Shown here: positions 61,825-64,000 of the stretch, piece after piece
Layout of the letters: each line of letters starts with the position of its first letter
How positions within the stretch are numbered: position 1 is the first letter of the stretch
NCBI RefSeq assembly: GCF_030551875.1
Contig: NZ_JAUOZU010000001.1
Location: 248,001 to 312,000 of the forward strand
Direction: 5' to 3'
Length of the DNA stretch: 64,000 nucleotides
Source of the DNA: Fluviirhizobium alvei
GTDB lineage: Bacteria; Pseudomonadota; Alphaproteobacteria; Rhizobiales; Rhizobiaceae
Position numbers and translations under genes: made by a program
Notes under the pieces: model-generated
Seen by the model: only the letters and a program-made list of their open reading frames with translations
Databases searched by the model: none
Told to the model about the DNA's origin: nothing

Positions 61825-61855
61825 GCTGCGGGTAACGGTCGGGGCTACCCGCAGC
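61825..61855 (-). terminator. Inverted repeat after the second receptor gene
   Basis: Perfect 10-bp stem GCTGCGGGTA/TACCCGCAGC with an 11-base loop, 15 bases after the receptor stop on the minus strand. The following bases are AT-rich (ATATATTGCATTTC) but not a pure T-run, so it is a likely though imperfect terminator. Confidence 0.65.
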
Positions 61856-61869
61856 AGGATCCGACGCGG

Positions 61870-64000
61870 TCAGGCCGCGCGATAGGACGTGCGCGGGGAA
61901 ACGGAACCCTGGCCGGAAAGCTTGAACTGCTCGACCAGCATCATCAGCGTGTCCGCCTCAGAGGCAAGCTGGCGAGTGGCCGCATTGGTTTCTTCCACCA
62001 TGGCTGCGTTTCGCTGGGTCATCTGGTCCATCTCGTTGACAGACGAATTGACTTCGCCAAGCGCATTGGACTGATCGCGGCTGGCCATTGCAATCATTTC
62101 CACCCGCTCGGAAACATTGACGATCTTCTGCGAGATTTCGGACAGGACCTCGCCAGTCTGCTGCACCAGACGAGCACCCGACGAGACTTCCGTGCTCGAA
62201 GCATCGATCAGGCTCTTGATTTCCTGGGCAGCGGAAGCCGAACGCTGGGCGAGTTCGCGCACTTCCTGGGCGACGACGGCGAAACCCTTGCCCGCTTCGC
62301 CCGCGCGCGCGGCTTCGATCCCCGCGTTGAGCGCGAGCAGGTTGGTCTGGAAGGCGATTTCATCGATCACATCGATAATCTGGACGATCTTTGCCGAGGC
62401 ATCTTCGATCCGACCCATGGCCTGGATCGCGCTTGCAACGACCGCCGACGAAGCATCGGCCGATTTCTTCGTGTCGGCCACAATCTGGTTGGCTTCTTCT
62501 GCGCGCTCGGCAGACGATTTAACGGTGACAGTGATCTGCTCGACGGCAGCTGCGGTTTCCTCAAGCGATGCGGCCTGTTGTTCGGTCCGCTTGGAAAGCT
62601 CGTCGGCGGAATCCGACAGTTCGATCGTGTTGCGCTGGATCATCGAGGCATTGCCGCGGATCTGGCTCATCGTATCCTGCAGCCTGAGCAGCGAGACGTT
62701 GAAATCGTTGCGCAACTGTTCGAGACGACCGAAGAACGGTGTTTCGATGGTTTCGGAAATATCGCCCTGCGACAGGCGGCCAAGGCCGGCGGCAAGAGCA
62801 TCGACGGCGAAATCGATCTGGCGATCGACATCCATCTTTTCGCGGTCGTTGCGCTGGCGCTCCTCTTCGGCGGCACGACGCTCGGCTTCGCTACGCTGTT
62901 CGATCTCGATTTTGGACAGCGCGTTCTGCTTGAAGACACCGAGCGCGCGGGCCATTTCGCCGATTTCGTCGACGCGGGCCTCACCGGAGATACTGGTATC
63001 GAGTGCGCCATCGGCAAGCCGGCGCATGGCCGCTGTAATCTGGCCAATCGGTCCCTTGAAGGTCATGACCAGGCCGATACCGGCAAAGATGGCAATGATG
63101 ATGCCGATGGCGGTAGCGCCGAGCGAGATCGAGTTGGCGTCTTCCCTTTCGGCTCCGGCGCTTTTCTTCTGCAGTTCGGCAAAAGCGGTCAACTGCTGCC
63201 AGATTCCATTGATCTCACTGCCGGCCGCTGCAAATTGCTCCTGCCGTTGCTGGCTTGTCTTCACCAGTTCCTGGCTGGCCTTTCCAATCATCTCGATTGC
63301 AGGAAGGAGGGTCTTGCCGGCTTCGGCAATGAAAGCCACGTCAGACGATGCCCGCGAAAGTCCATCAACATCTCGGCGCAGGAGCACGAGATCCTGTCCT
63401 AGAATGCCGGCATTCTCCTCGTTGGGATCCAGCATGAAGCGAGCGAGTTTGATGCGGGTATTGTAGGCCGTGCGCAGAATGCGGTTCGAGCCTGCAAGAA
63501 TGCCTTCCGCCTTGATCAGCGGAGTATCGGTCTCGGAAAATTTCTGCGTAGCTTCCTTCATCTTCTGTCCGGCGGCGAGACCAAGATAGACCGACAACTG
63601 GCGGAAACCGGAAAGCTTCATCGAGATTTGCGAAACGCCCGCATCGCTCTTGTCGCCTGCCTTGATGATGTCCGCAAGCGCCTGCAATACGCTGCCGAGC
63701 GATTTTGAGACCGCCTTGTTCTTGGCAGGGAGCGCCGAGGTCAGGATCTCGTGGCGCATGTTGAGTTCCTTCATCTGCCCGGCGATGAAATCGAACTTTT
63801 CCGGCGCGCTCTTCTGCTTGTTGAAATTCGTGGCGACACCGGTCAGGTAGGTCGCAGCCGCCGTGATCGTGTCGGCCTGGCGCAGCATGGATTTGGCGGC
63901 ATTCTCTTCGTTGCGCACGTCCTTCTGCATCTGGTTGGCCGCTTTTTCGACCTTACCCTGCTGGGCGATGATCACATCCAGTCCGGACTGGATCTGGGCC
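61870..64000 (-). CDS. Methyl-accepting chemotaxis protein, 5' end outside window
   Basis: Second tandem receptor; at least 710 codons are visible and the frame is still open at base 64000, so TM1 and the N-terminus are missing. The helical sensor part (for example [20 protein letters not shown]) aligns with the first receptor at low identity, including the shared [20 protein letters not shown] segment. TM2, HAMP and coiled coil are nearly identical to it. The signalling tip is [20 protein letters not shown], differing slightly from its neighbour. The C-terminal tail is distinct ([15 protein letters not shown]). Confidence 0.92.
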   Translation of the reverse strand, partial: AQIQSGLDVIIAQQGKVEKAANQMQKDVRNEENAAKSMLRQADTITAAATYLTGVATNFNKQKSAPEKFDFIAGQMKELNMRHEILTSALPAKNKAVSKSLGSVLQALADIIKAGDKSDAGVSQISMKLSGFRQLSVYLGLAAGQKMKEATQKFSETDTPLIKAEGILAGSNRILRTAYNTRIKLARFMLDPNEENAGILGQDLVLLRRDVDGLSRASSDVAFIAEAGKTLLPAIEMIGKASQELVKTSQQRQEQFAAAGSEINGIWQQLTAFAELQKKSAGAEREDANSISLGATAIGIIIAIFAGIGLVMTFKGPIGQITAAMRRLADGALDTSISGEARVDEIGEMARALGVFKQNALSKIEIEQRSEAERRAAEEERQRNDREKMDVDRQIDFAVDALAAGLGRLSQGDISETIETPFFGRLEQLRNDFNVSLLRLQDTMSQIRGNASMIQRNTIELSDSADELSKRTEQQAASLEETAAAVEQITVTVKSSAERAEEANQIVADTKKSADASSAVVASAIQAMGRIEDASAKIVQIIDVIDEIAFQTNLLALNAGIEAARAGEAGKGFAVVAQEVRELAQRSASAAQEIKSLIDASSTEVSSGARLVQQTGEVLSEISQKIVNVSERVEMIAMASRDQSNALGEVNSSVNEMDQMTQRNAAMVEETNAATRQLASEADTLMMLVEQFKLSGQGSVSPRTSYRAA
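62538..63138 (-). repeat. Near-identical receptor block, copy 2
   Basis: Counterpart of 59740-60340. The shared block spans the end of the sensor domain to the first part of the signalling domain. Differences are scattered single bases, mostly at third codon positions. Confidence 0.85.

Noticed and set aside
1-64000. CRISPR array, prophage, insertion sequence, tRNA or toxin-antitoxin pair
   Set aside because: None was seen on reading; the regular repeats present are protein-coding (motB, fliN, flgD) or paralogous genes.

Overview
This window is chromosomal DNA of an alphaproteobacterium of the Rhizobiaceae (Rhizobium, Agrobacterium, Sinorhizobium or a close relative). The evidence is gene content and order. 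A che operon with cheS, two cheY genes, cheD and cheT is followed by fliF, the LuxR-type pair visN-visR, an opposite-strand flhB-fliG-fliN-fliM-motA block, flgF-fliI, flgBC-fliE-flgGAI-motE-flgH-fliLP, three tandem flagellins, motB-motC-motD, rem, flgEKL, flaF-flbT, flgD, fliQ-flhA-fliR. This is the layout known from Sinorhizobium meliloti. Base composition is GC-rich with AT-rich regulatory gaps, and nothing looks recently acquired.

Layout. 1-8.1 kb: chemotaxis signalling (the 3' part of a soluble-type receptor, CheS, CheY1, CheA, CheW, CheR, CheB, CheY2, CheD, CheT), with most genes overlapping by 1-4 bases. 8.2-26.4 kb: basal body, switch, export apparatus and stator MotA, plus the VisN/VisR master regulators. 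26.6-30.2 kb: three flagellins of exactly 320 residues. 30.5-36.8 kb: a FliH-like protein, the MotB/MotC/MotD motor group, a lytic transglycosylase and the regulator Rem. 36.9-47.4 kb: hook, junction, FlaF/FlbT, export gate and small FliJ-, FlgJ- and FlgN-like proteins, closed by a strong terminator. 47.9-53.2 kb: a WecG/TagA-type glycosyltransferase, an unknown coiled-coil protein, FolD, two GNAT acetyltransferases, a methyltransferase, a small membrane protein and an HxlR regulator. 53.2-58.7 kb: zwf-pgl-edd (Entner-Doudoroff entry) and an FAD amine oxidase-like gene. 58.7-64 kb: a 65-codon small gene and two tandem transmembrane chemoreceptors, the second cut by the window end.

How the parts work together. 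VisNR switches on rem, Rem switches on the flagellar structural genes, and the Che proteins set motor speed through CheY2 (CheY1 being a phosphate sink). No canonical CheZ is present, but CheT carries a CheZ-like D-x-x-x-Q motif. FlaF and FlbT control flagellin production after transcription.

I see no undescribed system such as a defence island or an unfamiliar biosynthetic cluster. The less ordinary signals are: (1) CtrA-type boxes (TTAA-N7-TTAA) in the gaps before rem (two), motA/flgF and flaC, and before an unknown gene at 48.8 kb; (2) a three-block element with near-fixed spacing upstream of every flagellin, with leaders that can pair with the Shine-Dalgarno; (3) a hidden 50-codon ORF coupled at both ends between the receptor gene and cheS; (4) an octapeptide-coding 24-bp tandem repeat in motB; (5) two adjacent receptors sharing a nearly identical central block with diverged ends. 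No tRNA, rRNA, CRISPR or insertion sequence was recognised.
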